A stretch of DNA of 64,000 bases, taken from the NCBI RefSeq assembly GCF_003054245.1, contig NZ_QBKR01000013.1, positions 1-64,000 of the forward strand. The letters run 5' to 3'. A program made the position numbers and the translations under genes. This stretch comes from Melghirimyces profundicolus (GTDB taxonomy: Bacteria > Bacillota > Bacilli > Thermoactinomycetales > DSM-45169). This document shows, one piece after another, positions 42,607 through 51,953 of the stretch; position 1 is the stretch's first letter; each line of letters starts with the position of its first letter. A model generated the notes under the pieces. The model ran no database searches. It saw only the letters and a program-made list of their open reading frames with translations, and was not told where the DNA came from.

Positions 42607-44780
42607 CTCTTTGATTTCATTTCATCTTCCTTCTGACCCCACGACCGACCCCTTCCCGACTGCTTGGCCAGCACCGCTTTGATGGCCGTGTAGGAAACAT
42701 GGTCGGGAAGGGTTTCCTTGATCGGTTTGAGGCGGGTTCCGCCCACTTCTTCGACGGCTTGACGGATCAAAGGCTCCTGGCCTTCGGGAATCAGCCGGTC
42801 CCAATCCACCGGATATCCCTCTCCGGCGGCGCGGAAAAGATGGCCGTCCAGGGTGGCGGGGGAGAGGCCGCGTTCCTTCGCGATCGCGTCCAGATCCATC
42901 CCGTCATTCCAGAGTCGCCAAGTGATGAGGTGGCTCGGCTCTTTGTCTTTCCCGCCGGCGGGGGTGTCGAGGGCCGCAGCGGCTTCTTTGGCGGCATGGT
43001 TGGGGGAAAGTCCCTTTTCCTCCGCGTATTCCCGGATGACTTCCAGGAAACGGGTGCCGTACTTCTCCAGTTTCCGGTCTCCGACCCCGCGGACGGAGCG
43101 CATGCTTTCCGGTTCCACGGGAAGGATCCGGGTCAGGTCGGCCAGCGTGCTGTCCGGGAAGATCATGTAGGGGGGCACCTGTTCCGCTTCCGACAGTTCT
43201 TTCCGCAAGGACCGAAGTCTTTCATAGAGGTCGTCCCGGATGGAAGCGGTTTGTTTTCTCCGTTTTTTCACCCGGAGCAGCACCCGTTTTTCTCCTTTCA
43301 GGACGGCTGCGGCGTCGGGTGTCAGGGTGAGCACCGGGTACTCCTCATTGGTGAATTGGAGGTACCCTTCCGCTGCCAGGACGCGGATCCGGTGGGTGAT
43401 CTCCTTTTCCGTATACTCCTTGAGCAGGCCGTAGGTGGGGAGGGAGTCGAATCCCAGTTCGAGGACCCGTTTGCTTTTGGAGCCTTTCAACACTTTGGCC
43501 GTCAGGGAAATCCCGAAGCGTTCCCGCATCCGGCGGACGCAGGAGAATATCTTCTGAGCCTCCACGGTGACGTCCGTCCGTTCTCCCGCATCGGTGCAAT
43601 TTCCGCATTTCCCGCATGGCTCCGTCATTTTCTCCCCGAAATAACGGACGAAGGTTTGCTGGAGACACTGTTGGGTATGGGCGTACCCGTACATCTCCCG
43701 CAGTTTGGCATGCTCTTGCGCTTTCAGTTCGGGAGGAAGCTCCGACTGGTCGATCAGAAACTTCTGGGTTTGAACGTCGGAGGGGGAGAAGAGCAGGATG
43801 CATTCACTCTCCTCTCCGTCCCGCCCCGCCCTGCCCGCTTCCTGATAGTAAGATTCCAGGTTGCGGGGCATCTGGCAATGGATGACGAACCGGACGTTGG
43901 ATTTGTCGATCCCCATTCCGAAGGCATTGGTGGCGACGATGGCCTGCACCCGGTCGAAGGCGAAATCTTCCTGGGCCTGCTTTCGTTCCGTTTCGGACAG
44001 ACCTCCATGGTATCGTCCGACGGAAAACCCCCGCTCGGTCAGGAATTGGTGGAGACGCTCCGTCTCCTTGCGGGTGGCACAGTAAAAGATGCCCGGCCGG
44101 CCGGGGTTTTCTTTCAGGTAACCGGCGGCGAATCCCCGGGTGTCTTCGCCGTGAAGGACGGAGAAGGAGAGATTCTTCCGCTCCAGTCCCATGGTGAAGA
44201 TATGTTCCGGTTCAAAGGAGAGAAGACGGGCGATGTCTTCCCTCACCTCCCGGGTGGCCGTGGCCGTGAAGGCGGCAATGACGGGCCGCTGGGGCAGCTC
44301 TCCGATCCACCGGGCAAGTGACCGGTAACTGGTCCGGAAGTCATGTCCCCATTGGGAGATGCAGTGGGCTTCGTCAATCGTGACGAGAGAAAGGGGAATC
44401 CCCCGGAGTATGGATTGAAAGCGGGGGGATTCCAGCCGCTCGGGAGCGACGTAGAGGAGTTTGTACGCTCTCCGTGCGGCGTCTCTCAGCACCTGTTCCA
44501 TTTCCTCGGAAGAGAGGGTGCTGTTGATGTAGGCGGCGGGAATCCCCAGTTGATTCAAATGATCCACCTGATCCTTCATCAAAGAGATCAGGGGGGAGAC
44601 CACCAGGGTCAATCCCTCCATCATCAGGGCGGGGATCTGGTAGCAGATCGACTTCCCTCCCCCCGTCGGCATCACCGCAAAGGTGTTGTGTCCGGCGAGG
44701 ATCTTCCGGATAATGGTTTCCTGCCCCGGGCGGAAGGAAGAATACCCGTAATACCGCTCCAATAATTGCAGGGGTTCCAA
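42603..44780 (-). CDS. recQ: ATP-dependent DNA helicase RecQ
   Basis: A 725-residue RecQ-family helicase that unwinds DNA with 3'-5' polarity in recombination and repair. Motif I MPTGGGKSICYQ, motif II DEAHCISQWGHDFR, motif VI QEAGRAGRDG and the RecQ zinc cluster CGKCGNC are present; a winged-helix RQC region and HRDC domain (VRGVGDRKLEKYG) follow, and a further C-terminal HTH-type part ends with IKAVLAKQSG. TTG 44780 is chosen because AAGGAAGGAG lies eight bases upstream; ATG 44837 has no ribosome site. Confidence 0.92.
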   Translation of the reverse strand: MEPLQLLERYYGYSSFRPGQETIIRKILAGHNTFAVMPTGGGKSICYQIPALMMEGLTLVVSPLISLMKDQVDHLNQLGIPAAYINSTLSSEEMEQVLRDAARRAYKLLYVAPERLESPRFQSILRGIPLSLVTIDEAHCISQWGHDFRTSYRSLARWIGELPQRPVIAAFTATATREVREDIARLLSFEPEHIFTMGLERKNLSFSVLHGEDTRGFAAGYLKENPGRPGIFYCATRKETERLHQFLTERGFSVGRYHGGLSETERKQAQEDFAFDRVQAIVATNAFGMGIDKSNVRFVIHCQMPRNLESYYQEAGRAGRDGEESECILLFSPSDVQTQKFLIDQSELPPELKAQEHAKLREMYGYAHTQQCLQQTFVRYFGEKMTEPCGKCGNCTDAGERTDVTVEAQKIFSCVRRMRERFGISLTAKVLKGSKSKRVLELGFDSLPTYGLLKEYTEKEITHRIRVLAAEGYLQFTNEEYPVLTLTPDAAAVLKGEKRVLLRVKKRRKQTASIRDDLYERLRSLRKELSEAEQVPPYMIFPDSTLADLTRILPVEPESMRSVRGVGDRKLEKYGTRFLEVIREYAEEKGLSPNHAAKEAAAALDTPAGGKDKEPSHLITWRLWNDGMDLDAIAKERGLSPATLDGHLFRAAGEGYPVDWDRLIPEGQEPLIRQAVEEVGGTRLKPIKETLPDHVSYTAIKAVLAKQSGRGRSWGQKEDEMKSKR

Positions 44781-44879
44781 CCCTCCATCTCCTTCCTTAT
44801 CTGTGATTCCGGTCGGTTCATGATGACATGAAACCATTATATCGAAGCGTGGGAACCCTTGGAAGATGATTCCCGGACC

Positions 44880-44922
44880 AAAGTCCTGGGACGGGTCCCG
44901 AAAGGCCTGCAGGACTTTTTTT
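44880..44922 (+). terminator. Orphan terminator-like hairpin upstream of recQ
   Basis: AAAGTCCTG pairs with CAGGACTTT over nine bases, with an internal GGGA/TCCC hairpin, followed by TTTTTT on the + strand. No + strand gene precedes it. Either it stops antisense transcription or it is the 3' end of a small RNA. Confidence 0.45.
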
Positions 44923-45065
44923 GTATGCCATTTTCGGTCTTGCTGCCGACGAAAATCCGGCCGCCCCCCGGTAAGATGAAAGAGAAAACGGGAACGGGGG
45001 GATCCATGACGGATGATCGTGGCCATTCTCTTGTTCTTGCTGACGCCGCTTCCCCTTTTTCAGAC

Positions 45066-45129
45066 AGAAGCGTTGTGATTGATTGTCAGGCTCAGTAGAA
45101 GCGCCGCTCACTTTTTCACAACGCTTCCA
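45066..45129 (+). repeat. Shortest deleted copy of the dispersed element (copy 4)
   Basis: AGAAGCGTTGTGATTGAT and CACTTTTTCACAACGCTTCCA form the ends of a 64-base copy in the same orientation as copy 1. The TCAGGCTCAG left part and GCCGCTCAC right part of the long elements are present, with everything between deleted. Confidence 0.85.
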
Positions 45130-45186
45130 GGGGGGTGTTGCCTTCCTTTATTCTGCAGGGAAAACCGAACACGGGGTGGAGTGGAT

Positions 45187-45396
45187 ATGATGACGGAATT
45201 CCAACTGGATGGGATGCTCGCGGAACAAAAAGTGCGTCAGGACTGGATCAACCGCCACGGATGGAAGTTCTTCGACGAAGCTCTGTCAAAGGGAAGGAAA
45301 AGGAAACGGGAAAATGGAATGTCCCGGTCAACAGCGGATCGCCGGGGCGGGTTTCCAGGTGACGGTTTTTGGGATTTGAATTCCATCCATACATGA
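45187..45396 (+). CDS. Small hypothetical protein
   Basis: A 69-residue basic protein starting MMTEFQLDGMLAEQKVRQD. ATG 45187 follows GGGGTGGAGTGG. It contains a short amphipathic helix, then GRKRKREN. The gene ends 14 bases before the Rieske gene, so may be its partner. Family not recognised; the C-terminal third may not be conserved. Confidence 0.45.
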   Translation: MMTEFQLDGMLAEQKVRQDWINRHGWKFFDEALSKGRKRKRENGMSRSTADRRGGFPGDGFWDLNSIHT

Positions 45397-45410
45397 AAGG
45401 AGTGGATCCG

Positions 45411-47156
45411 ATGGAGAGTTGGGTACACGCGGGATCATGGGAGGAGATTCGCAGAACCCCCAAAACGGTGAAAGGAGGGGAATCGGGGATTGCGGTCTTT
45501 TACCATGACGGGGAGGTGTTTGCCGTCGACAACCGTTGCCCCCACATGGGCTTTCCCCTTCACACCGGCAGTCTCTGTGACGGCATTCTCACCTGCCATT
45601 GGCACCATGCCCGCTTTGACGTGAAGACGGGTGGGACCCTGGACCCGTGGGCGGATGATGTCTCCACCTACCGGACCGAAGTGAAGGACGGGGAAGTCTG
45701 GGTAGAGCCGTTCTCCCGGCAAAAGCGAAACGTGGAACAGTACCGCAGGCGCCTTCGGGAAGGTTTGGAACAGAACATCGGCCTGGTGATCGCCAAGGCG
45801 GTGGTCGGTCTGGTGGAGGCCGGGGAGCCGATCGAAGCGATCGCCCGGATCGGGGTGGAGTTCGGGACCCGGCACCGGAGAGGGGGATGGCGTTCCGGTT
45901 TGACCATCCTGACGGCCATGGTGAACATTGCTCCCAAGTTGGACCGCCGCGGCCGGATCCTGGCCCTTTACCAGGGCCTGGTCCACGTCGCCCGGGAGAG
46001 TGCCGGAATGGGAACCCGTTTCCTGTTGGAACCGCTGCCGGGGGAAGTGGATCCGGACCGGTTGGCCCGTTGGTATCGCCGTTCGGTGGAGGTAAGAGAT
46101 GTCCGGGGGGCGGAGCGGGTTTTGTTGACCGCCATCCGTGCCGGCGTACCGGAAGAGAGGCTGGCCGACATGATGACGGCGGCGGTGACGGACCACTTTT
46201 ACATGGACACAGGTCATGCCCTGGATTTTCAAAACAAAGCATTTGAAATCCTGAAACACATCGGGCCGGAACATCGGGAGGAGGTGCTGACCTCCCTTTT
46301 GCCGCAGTTGTCAGAGGCGGAACGCAGCGAAGAACTTCACAGATGGCAATCCCCGGTGGATTTGGTCACCCCGCTTCGGGATGCCTTCGCCCGTCTGGAA
46401 GAGTTGGAATTCGGGGACGCCGTCGGATCCGTGGATGAACGGGCGCTGGTGGAGCGGATCCGGGGAGACGATCCCCTGAAGACCGTATCCAAGATGACAG
46501 AGGCCTTGGAAAAGGGCTTGTCTCCGGTGCGATTGGCACAACTGGTGGTCCTGGCCGCCGCCGAACGGATCGAGCGCTTCCATGTCCAGAACGATTTCGG
46601 GGATTGGATCACGGTGCTTCACACCTTTACCCATGCCCATGCGGTTCATGAGACCCTTCGCCGTTCACTCACCAAAGAAGGGGTGCGGGCCGTTTTCCAC
46701 GGAGCGATGAGCGTCTACCTCGACCGGTTCCTCAACATCCCGGCGGCCAAGCCTCCGAATCCGGATGGATCTCCCGGTTCTGACCCGGGGGATCCGGCGG
46801 ACCTTCTCCAGCTTATGGAGAAACAACAACAAGTGGTGGAGGCGGCGGTATGGACATCCGCCTACCTGGACCGCGGCGGCGAAAAAGGGCGATTGTTCAA
46901 CACGCTGGGTCATGCGCTTTTGCGGGAAGATGCGGAGTTCCATTCCTTTCAGATGGTGGAGGCGGGGATGGCGGAACACGACCGGTGGGAAGAAGAGGAT
47001 TCTTCCTTGGCGCAAGAAGCCACAAGGACGATGATTCTGGCCATGACCCGATACCTTGCGGCCCACGCCCCGACCGCCCGGGAACTTCCCCATACCGCCC
47101 GGATCGCCTGGCGCCTCCATCGCGGAGAAAAACTTTTTGAGGAGCCGGGAGAGTAG
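45411..47156 (+). CDS. Rieske [2Fe-2S] protein fused to a long helical domain
   Basis: A 581-residue protein. The N-terminal 100 residues form a Rieske ferredoxin domain with CPHMGFPLH and CHWHHARFD, the Cys-His pairs that bind a [2Fe-2S] cluster. The remaining 480 residues are helical, with DHFYMDTGHALDFQNKAFEI and RSEELHRWQSPVDLVTPLRD; these look like the uncharacterised domain fused to Rieske modules in several bacteria, with resemblance to questin-oxidase-like proteins. No ring-hydroxylating oxygenase catalytic site (2-His-1-carboxylate) was recognised. ATG 45411 follows AAAGGAGTGG. It probably acts as an oxidase or electron carrier; exact role unknown. Confidence 0.78.
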   Translation: MESWVHAGSWEEIRRTPKTVKGGESGIAVFYHDGEVFAVDNRCPHMGFPLHTGSLCDGILTCHWHHARFDVKTGGTLDPWADDVSTYRTEVKDGEVWVEPFSRQKRNVEQYRRRLREGLEQNIGLVIAKAVVGLVEAGEPIEAIARIGVEFGTRHRRGGWRSGLTILTAMVNIAPKLDRRGRILALYQGLVHVARESAGMGTRFLLEPLPGEVDPDRLARWYRRSVEVRDVRGAERVLLTAIRAGVPEERLADMMTAAVTDHFYMDTGHALDFQNKAFEILKHIGPEHREEVLTSLLPQLSEAERSEELHRWQSPVDLVTPLRDAFARLEELEFGDAVGSVDERALVERIRGDDPLKTVSKMTEALEKGLSPVRLAQLVVLAAAERIERFHVQNDFGDWITVLHTFTHAHAVHETLRRSLTKEGVRAVFHGAMSVYLDRFLNIPAAKPPNPDGSPGSDPGDPADLLQLMEKQQQVVEAAVWTSAYLDRGGEKGRLFNTLGHALLREDAEFHSFQMVEAGMAEHDRWEEEDSSLAQEATRTMILAMTRYLAAHAPTARELPHTARIAWRLHRGEKLFEEPGE

Positions 47157-47639
47157 ACGTTCCATCCAAGTGGAACTTTTCGTGGGTTCCTTCCGGATTT
47201 ACACCGATGTTCCCGGTTTTCGCTCCGGTCTCCGGAAAAAGAGCACGGTATGGGTGGAAAACGGTTCGGACGGGTACTCCTGACTTCCGAATCGGTCCGC
47301 TCCCTGATCATTCTTTCTTTCCCTATGCCCTGAACTTCCGGAGGGGAGTGGGGGTGGATATCAGGATCACGTTGGATGACGTCCGAAATGATTCCCACCG
47401 GGTGGCGGGTCCGGATGGCCAGTGGAAGGGCCCCTGGAGGGACAGTTACAAAGATCGGCGGGATTCTCTTTCACTTCGTGGTGGAGAAAGGGTCATGTAC
47501 GAAAGATACCGTCTCTCAGCAGCCGGTATTTTGCACCTCTCTTTTTGACGATGTGAAAGGGAAAAAATATTCGGTTGTCGAATGATGATCGAAGGCGGAT
47601 GTTGGAATCATCCGACTTTTTCTCCAGGGAGTTGAGACC
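47157..47639. other. Intergenic region with possible coding remnants
   Basis: This gap of 483 bases precedes the metalloprotease. Parts of it could once have been coding: a + strand frame (47207-47548) shows GVGVDIRITLDDVRNDSHRV followed by AGPDGQWKGPWRD, which looks biased, but no start with ribosome site and no continuous protein exist. Promoter of the protease gene must lie here; none was clearly identified. Confidence 0.4.
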
Positions 47640-49328
47640 ATGAAGAGGCACTGGATTTCTTCCCTGGCCGTTTTCTCTCTGCTGTTGGGAACGGTCATCA
47701 CGGGAGGGTGGAGCGCCCCCGGTGCGGGATCCGCGGAAGCCGGCAAGGCCCCGTCCTATGAGGGGGTCAGCTTACCGGACGAAGTGGTGCAGGAGGCCAG
47801 GAAGAAGGGGATGAACCCGGCGACACACCAGCCGGCCCACCTGATCAACGGCCCCCATGCGGAAAACCCCAACCACACAGTGGACCCCCAACCGATCGAT
47901 CCGGATCAGAAAGTGCTCGCCATCTATATGGATTTTCCGGATGCGGACGAGCCGCCCACTGAAGTGGCCTATGACCACGTGCCGGTGGACCAGCTGAACG
48001 ACCTCCTGTTCGGGGATACATACAACCCCTACGAGATGGAACAATTCAAAAAATACGCCGAGTACAACGGACAGGCTGCCCCGACGGACCGCACGATGAA
48101 AAACTTCTACCAAGAAATGTCCTACGGAAAAGTGAACGTTTCCGGGGAAGTCGTCAAGGTGAAGATGCCGCATCCCTATTCCTATTACAAAATCGGCCAA
48201 CCGTACGGGACGGTCCAGAACGACTACGGTGATTACACCATGGCCCTGTTGCTGGAAGACGCCGTGGCCGCCGCCGACCCGGTGGTGGACTTCTCCCGAT
48301 ATGCCGTGGACGGGGAAGTGCCCAACGTCTTCTTCATTCACGAAGGGACGGGAGCGGAATGGAACCTGGATCCCCGCGTGATCTGGTCCCATAAGTGGGA
48401 GTACAACGAAGCCGCCTACTACAACGAGTGGGCCAGAACCGGTGAGGAACCGACCTTTGATCCCGACAACAAGCTGGAAGTGGACGGGGTGAAAGTGAAC
48501 ACCTACTCCGTTGAACCGGAAGTCGGCGGCGACATTACCGGTTATCTGGGGGAAGTGGAAGGGCCGTTCCCGCCCCAAGTCGGCGTTTACGCCCATGAGT
48601 TCGGCCATGTGCTGGGGTTGCCCGACCTCTATGATTACGGCTACGACTCCGAAGGGGTGGGGGCCTATTCCCTGATGTCCGGCGGTTCCTGGACCCGTTA
48701 TCCCAACGCCACCCCTTACTCCGGCAACTCACCGGTCCACCCCGACGCATGGTCCAAGATTTTCATCGGGATGGAGAAAGCGCAAACCCTGACCGAGGGG
48801 TCCAAAACCTTCACCCTGCAACCCTCCGCCACGGATCCAGGCGTGGTGAAACTGGTGGTCCCGGACTCCGAAGGAAGCGAATACTTTCTGATCGAAAACC
48901 GGCAACCGGTGGACGGATCCTTTGACAAAGGGCTGACCCGATACGGGGACGTAAAGGGCCTCGCCATCTACCACGTGGATGAGAATGTGTTGAAGCGCAA
49001 TTTCTGGCGGCCCAACGAAGCCCAGAACTGGTTCCAGTCCCGGAAACAGGGCGTCAAACCGGATCCGCGAACCGGGGAAACCCATTACGCTGTTTCCGTC
49101 CTGCAGGCGGACAACCGCTGGGATCTGGAGAAGAACCACAACCGGGCCGATGAAGGTGACCTGTACCAGCCGGGCGACGTCTTCTCCCCCACCTCCACTC
49201 CGAACTCCGGTTCCTACTACTTTGACAATGGCAATGGGCAATCCCCCAACTACACCGGCATCTTCGTGAAGGACATCGTGCAGAACGAAGACGGCTCCGT
49301 TACCTTCACCGCCGGATTTGAGAAGTGA
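47640..49328 (+). CDS. Secreted M6 family metalloprotease
   Basis: A 562-residue secreted zinc protease of the M6 (immune inhibitor A-like) family. A signal peptide (KRHWISSLAVFSLLLG...SAEA) precedes a pro-part and catalytic domain with HEFGHVLGLPDLYD (HExxHxxGxxD) and the Met-turn region YSLMSGGSW. The C-terminal domain has GSEYFLIENRQ and AIYHVDE, as in other M6 proteases. It is shorter than InhA and lacks the long C-terminal extensions. ATG 47640 follows AGGGAG. It could supply peptides for the importers in this window. Confidence 0.93.
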   Translation: MKRHWISSLAVFSLLLGTVITGGWSAPGAGSAEAGKAPSYEGVSLPDEVVQEARKKGMNPATHQPAHLINGPHAENPNHTVDPQPIDPDQKVLAIYMDFPDADEPPTEVAYDHVPVDQLNDLLFGDTYNPYEMEQFKKYAEYNGQAAPTDRTMKNFYQEMSYGKVNVSGEVVKVKMPHPYSYYKIGQPYGTVQNDYGDYTMALLLEDAVAAADPVVDFSRYAVDGEVPNVFFIHEGTGAEWNLDPRVIWSHKWEYNEAAYYNEWARTGEEPTFDPDNKLEVDGVKVNTYSVEPEVGGDITGYLGEVEGPFPPQVGVYAHEFGHVLGLPDLYDYGYDSEGVGAYSLMSGGSWTRYPNATPYSGNSPVHPDAWSKIFIGMEKAQTLTEGSKTFTLQPSATDPGVVKLVVPDSEGSEYFLIENRQPVDGSFDKGLTRYGDVKGLAIYHVDENVLKRNFWRPNEAQNWFQSRKQGVKPDPRTGETHYAVSVLQADNRWDLEKNHNRADEGDLYQPGDVFSPTSTPNSGSYYFDNGNGQSPNYTGIFVKDIVQNEDGSVTFTAGFEK

Positions 49329-49348
49329 AACAACGTTTTTTCCCAAGC

Positions 49349-49386
49349 AGAAATCCTCCCGGATCAAGGGAGGGTTTCTTTATATT
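49349..49386 (+). terminator. Terminator after metalloprotease
   Basis: GAAATCCTCCC pairs with GGGAGGGTTTC, followed by TTTATAT. Confidence 0.85.
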
Positions 49387-49545
49387 TGATTGAAAGGAAT
49401 CAGTACATTAACACAACGCATTTAGGTGTTTTTCATCCTTCCACCCTGAAACGGGCGGAAAAAACTGCGTGAGAGCGTGTAAGATTCATCCTCCTTCCGG
49501 CATCGATGTGTCGAAACCTTCGCAATGACCGACGAGGTGATGCAT

Positions 49546-51237
49546 GTGAACATCCGGGAATGGACAGAGAAAAAAGGTTCATCGACCGACACCTCCCCCG
49601 ACCTGGTCCAACAGGCACGGGCGGGGGACCGGGATGCCTACGGGGAGCTGGTTCGGCTCCATCGCGCCCGGGCTTATCGATGGGCCCAAAGAATGGCGGG
49701 GGACGCCCACCTGGCGGAAGACATCGTACAGGACGCGCTGGTGCGGGCCTTCCTCAAACTGGGGACGTTGTTGGATGAATCCCGTTTTCTCCCCTGGTTG
49801 CGCCGGATTGTGAGCAACGAGGTTCGGATGAAGATGCGGCGGGGCGGTCCCCGGGGGCGGGAGCGGCCTGCCACGGGATGGAGGGATCCAACCGGTTCCG
49901 AAGGGGTGAATCCCTCCAACATGGAGGAGATTCTGGACTGGCTCCGTTTTCGGAAGGACGGGACCCTGATGGAAACGGAGCCGGAAGCGGCCGCCCTGCG
50001 ACGGGAGACGTTGGAGACGATCCGGGTGGTTCTCCGTTGCCTCTCCCACCGGGAACGGGAGCTGTTCGAGGCCCATTTTTTCCGGCAACTGGCCCCGGGG
50101 GAGATCGCCGATCTTTTGTCCATGAGCCGGGGGAACGTCTACACCTCCCTTCACCGTGTCAAGGAAAAGGTTCGTCGCGAGGGTTTCCGGCTGACGCTTC
50201 AGCCGTATCTTCATAATCGGAAGGAGAAGGGGCACATGAGCCAAAAACAGCTGCGGAAACCCGTCCTCAACGGGAGATGGAATTCCGGTATCGCCTCGTT
50301 GGAGGAAGCGTTGCGTTATACCCATGGTACGGCATACGATTACACGGAGTTGATGGGATACACCGGTCAGGCTTTCCGGATCCAGGTCCATCCGGGGGAT
50401 GTGGATGTGGCGGGACCGACGGCTTATCCGTGGAAAAACGTGTGGGGGCGGGGGCTGTCCAATATCGGGGTGCGGATGGGTTACTGCGGGGCGGAGGTTC
50501 CCACTTATGAACCCCCGACCGCGGAAGAGGTGATGGAAGCCATCCGCCGGATTCACGGGAGCATCGACCGGGGGGTGCCGGTGATTGCCTGGGATCTGTT
50601 CATTCCCGAGTTTGGCCTGATTTACGGTTACGATGACGGGAAACGGGAGCTGGATGCGTTGGATTATGAGGACAACCGCAGGCTCCCCTATGACCGGCTG
50701 GGCAGGGGACGGTTGAAGGAGTTGGCCCTGTTTACGCTGGAGAAGCGGGAAGCGGTCACACCCCGAGCTTCCCTGGCGGGAGCCCTGCACATGGCTTTGG
50801 ACCACGGGAAGGGGAAGGAAACGCCGATCCCGGGGTATGTTCAGGGGCCACAAGCGTATGAGGTATGGGCGGAAGCCTTCCGCTCCGGGGAGGTGAACCC
50901 CTTCGGCAACGCCTACAACGCGGCTGTTTACTCCGACGCCCGCCAGTCCGCGGCGCAGTTTCTGCTCCGGTGGTGCGCATCGTATCCGGAACCCGGAACC
51001 ACATCGGATGAGCAGGTGTTGCTGGCCCGGGCCGCCGTCTGCTATGCCCGGGTAAATGAAGCTCTCGTCCGTGTGAGGAGCCTCTTTCCCTTCCCGTCCG
51101 GAGGAGATCCCAAAAATCCGGAGGATGTCCGGGAAGCAATCCGGTGTCTTGACGAAGCCCGGGAGGCGGAGAAGGAAGGACTGGAGGTGCTGGGAGAACT
51201 GGCGGGGAAGATGGCGGCTGAGGGGGTGGCGGAATAA
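49546..51237 (+). CDS. ECF-type sigma factor fused to an extra C-terminal domain
   Basis: A protein of about 563 residues. The N-terminal 210 residues are an ECF RNA polymerase sigma factor: region 2 (AYGELVRLHRARAYRWAQRM, EDIVQDALVRAFLKL) and region 4 (LSHRERELFEAHFFRQL, GEIADLLSMSRGNVYTSLHRVK). The other 350 residues contain YDYTELMGYTGQAFRIQV, YGYDDGKRELDALDYEDN and a repetitive Ala/Glu-rich end, resembling butirosin-H/C39-like papain-fold proteins, though no catalytic Cys was recognised. An internal ATG (50236) behind GGAAGGAGAAGGGG could start the second domain alone. GTG 49546 follows GAGGTGATG; ATG 49525 lacks a site. No anti-sigma factor gene is adjacent. Confidence 0.8.
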   Translation: MNIREWTEKKGSSTDTSPDLVQQARAGDRDAYGELVRLHRARAYRWAQRMAGDAHLAEDIVQDALVRAFLKLGTLLDESRFLPWLRRIVSNEVRMKMRRGGPRGRERPATGWRDPTGSEGVNPSNMEEILDWLRFRKDGTLMETEPEAAALRRETLETIRVVLRCLSHRERELFEAHFFRQLAPGEIADLLSMSRGNVYTSLHRVKEKVRREGFRLTLQPYLHNRKEKGHMSQKQLRKPVLNGRWNSGIASLEEALRYTHGTAYDYTELMGYTGQAFRIQVHPGDVDVAGPTAYPWKNVWGRGLSNIGVRMGYCGAEVPTYEPPTAEEVMEAIRRIHGSIDRGVPVIAWDLFIPEFGLIYGYDDGKRELDALDYEDNRRLPYDRLGRGRLKELALFTLEKREAVTPRASLAGALHMALDHGKGKETPIPGYVQGPQAYEVWAEAFRSGEVNPFGNAYNAAVYSDARQSAAQFLLRWCASYPEPGTTSDEQVLLARAAVCYARVNEALVRVRSLFPFPSGGDPKNPEDVREAIRCLDEAREAEKEGLEVLGELAGKMAAEGVAE

Positions 51238-51401
51238 GGATGATGTTACCCTCATTTCAGTACCGGAAGGGATCTTCCGTCTTCAGACGTTGGACTGAAT
51301 CAAACACCGGACCATGGGCTGAAACAAATTCCCGTCCTTTTCTGGAAGTGCGAAACCTCCCCCGTCTTCTACAATGAAGATAAAGAAGGAGGGGAGCGCT
51401 G

Positions 51402-51872
51402 ATGCGCCTGTTTGAACAACATCTGGTGGTATCGGACCTGGAAAAATCCGCGGCTTTTTATGAGGGTATTCTCCGTTTCACCCTGGGCTTTGACGCAGGG
51501 AATATCCGGTTTTACTGGATCGATCCATCCCGACGATCCATGCTGGGACTGTGGCAAAGAGGGAAAGCCGACAGCCCCTTCGGACCGGATCCCGGCGAGA
51601 TCATCCGCCAGCATCTCGCCTTTGAAGTTCCTGCGGAACAGTTCGAAGAGAGGGTGAAGGAGCTGAAGAACGGCGGAATTGAGGTGGTCGACTTCTTTGG
51701 AACCCCCACGGAGGAAGGGTCGGTGCATCCGTGGGTGCCGGCTGTTTCCGCCTATTTTTCCGACCCGGACGGGCATGTCCTGGAACTGTTGTCCATACTC
51801 CCCGGTCCATCCCGACCGGATTGGGAGCCAATGAGTGGGTCTGAATGGCGCAGGCGGACCGCGGGAGAGTGA
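51402..51872 (+). CDS. VOC (glyoxalase/dioxygenase) family protein
   Basis: A 156-residue vicinal-oxygen-chelate protein. Two beta-alpha-beta-beta-beta units are seen: MRLFEQHLVVSDLEKSAAFYE and HLAFEVPAEQFEERVKEL, with metal-ligand positions His7 and a C-terminal Glu in HVLELLSIL. Could be a glyoxalase-, FosB- or bleomycin-resistance-type protein; the length and DPDGH motif are general. ATG 51402 follows AAGGAGGGG. Confidence 0.85.
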   Translation: MRLFEQHLVVSDLEKSAAFYEGILRFTLGFDAGNIRFYWIDPSRRSMLGLWQRGKADSPFGPDPGEIIRQHLAFEVPAEQFEERVKELKNGGIEVVDFFGTPTEEGSVHPWVPAVSAYFSDPDGHVLELLSILPGPSRPDWEPMSGSEWRRRTAGE

Positions 51873-51953
51873 TCCACCCTTCGGAGAGCGGTTTGCCGAA
51901 CAGATGAAAATGCCGGATAATCGGGTTGTTGGAACCCATACAGAGGTGAGTCG

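Noticed and set aside
42699-44321. 540-residue frame antisense to recQ
   Set aside because: It is a shadow of the RecQ frame, produced by G+C-rich codon bias; its sequence is low in protein-like features and recQ is certain.
49579-51255. 558-residue frame antisense to the sigma-factor fusion
   Set aside because: Shadow frame; the sigma-factor motifs on the + strand are unambiguous.
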